From the NCBI RefSeq assembly GCF_000499845.2, contig NC_023750.2, positions 30,514,369-30,578,368 on the forward strand: a stretch of 64,000 nt of DNA, read 5' to 3'. The notes under the pieces are model-generated. The model had not been told where the DNA came from and did not search any database. It worked only from the letters and a program-made list of their open reading frames with translations. Source of the stretch: Phaseolus vulgaris (lineage: Eukaryota > Streptophyta > Magnoliopsida > Fabales > Fabaceae). The translations under genes were made by a program, and so were the position numbers. Below are positions 63,797 to 64,000 of the stretch, piece after piece (the first letter of the stretch is position 1; every line of letters begins with the position of its first letter).

Positions 63797-64000
63797 TGTA
63801 CCGCCCTGGTGGTCGGGTGTGATGACGTGGCATCCTGCTACAGCGTAGGCGTGTTGACAAGGCGCCAGGTTGGCAGAAGGGAAGGAAGTCGGGGGGCACG
63901 TGTAGTCGCCAGTTGTTAAGCTGGCGTGTTCCGACTTCCAGCTTACCAGAATAGGCGATCGCCCGGTTGAAGATGAAGTCGCCCGATGTAGATTCAGGCG
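63797..64000 (+). repeat. LTR start, element F or B 3' LTR, cut by window end
   Basis: TGTACCGCCCTGGTGGTCGG onwards. By eye it is closer to the LTR of D than to the 5' LTR of B, and no polypurine tract precedes it. It may be a further insertion, plus strand, whose body lies beyond the window. Confidence 0.7.

Overview
This window is heterochromatin-like DNA from a flowering plant. It is made almost entirely of nested Ty3/gypsy LTR retrotransposons, and I see no host gene, rRNA, tRNA gene or CRISPR. The elements belong to the Tat lineage: their gag-pol carries protease, reverse transcriptase, RNase H, a second archaeal-type RNase H and a D,D35E integrase, and an additional gene lies on the opposite strand between pol and the 3' LTR. 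No ORF precedes gag, so they look Retand-like rather than Ogre-like. The species cannot be read from this sequence.

Layout. Element X (1-~4460) is a remnant: the 3' end of pol, tandem repeats and a decayed antisense gene. Element E (~4461-5248) is a deletion remnant whose protease start is fused to the integrase tail. Element B (5249-11780, 23948-25675, 61186-~63796) is an old, stop-ridden copy inserted in E. B was hit twice. Element A (11781-23947, target-site duplication AGAAT) sits in the end of its pol. Element C (25676-61185, TSD AGCTT, a second family with a 1.2 kb LTR) sits in its antisense gene. Element D (26484-50225, TSD CTCCC) is inserted in the 5' LTR of C. Element G (33919-45556, TSD TCGCC, minus strand) is inserted in D. 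The deepest nest is therefore E>B>C>D>G. A further LTR begins at 63797 and leaves the window.

How the parts work together. Each full element has the order LTR, tRNA-Lys primer site, gag-pol, a conserved ~50-nt post-pol motif, an array of diverse stem-loop repeats, a convergent antisense gene with GT-AG introns, a G-rich polypurine tract and LTR. D has one uninterrupted 1812-codon gag-pol but a frameshifted antisense gene. A and G have broken gag-pol but open antisense genes. This suggests a population of partly defective copies that could complement each other in trans.

The most interesting observations are: (1) the antisense gene of C starts M-ARLKQTAR, matching 7 of the first 8 residues of the histone H3 tail; (2) the two-intron structure of the antisense gene is conserved across two LTR families; (3) the post-pol region is an array of stem-loops whose arms change sequence but keep pairing between families; (4) the reciprocal integrity pattern of gag-pol and antisense gene; (5) the D/G inverted arrangement could make a long hairpin RNA. 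All comparisons were made by eye, and start codons were chosen by homology between copies.
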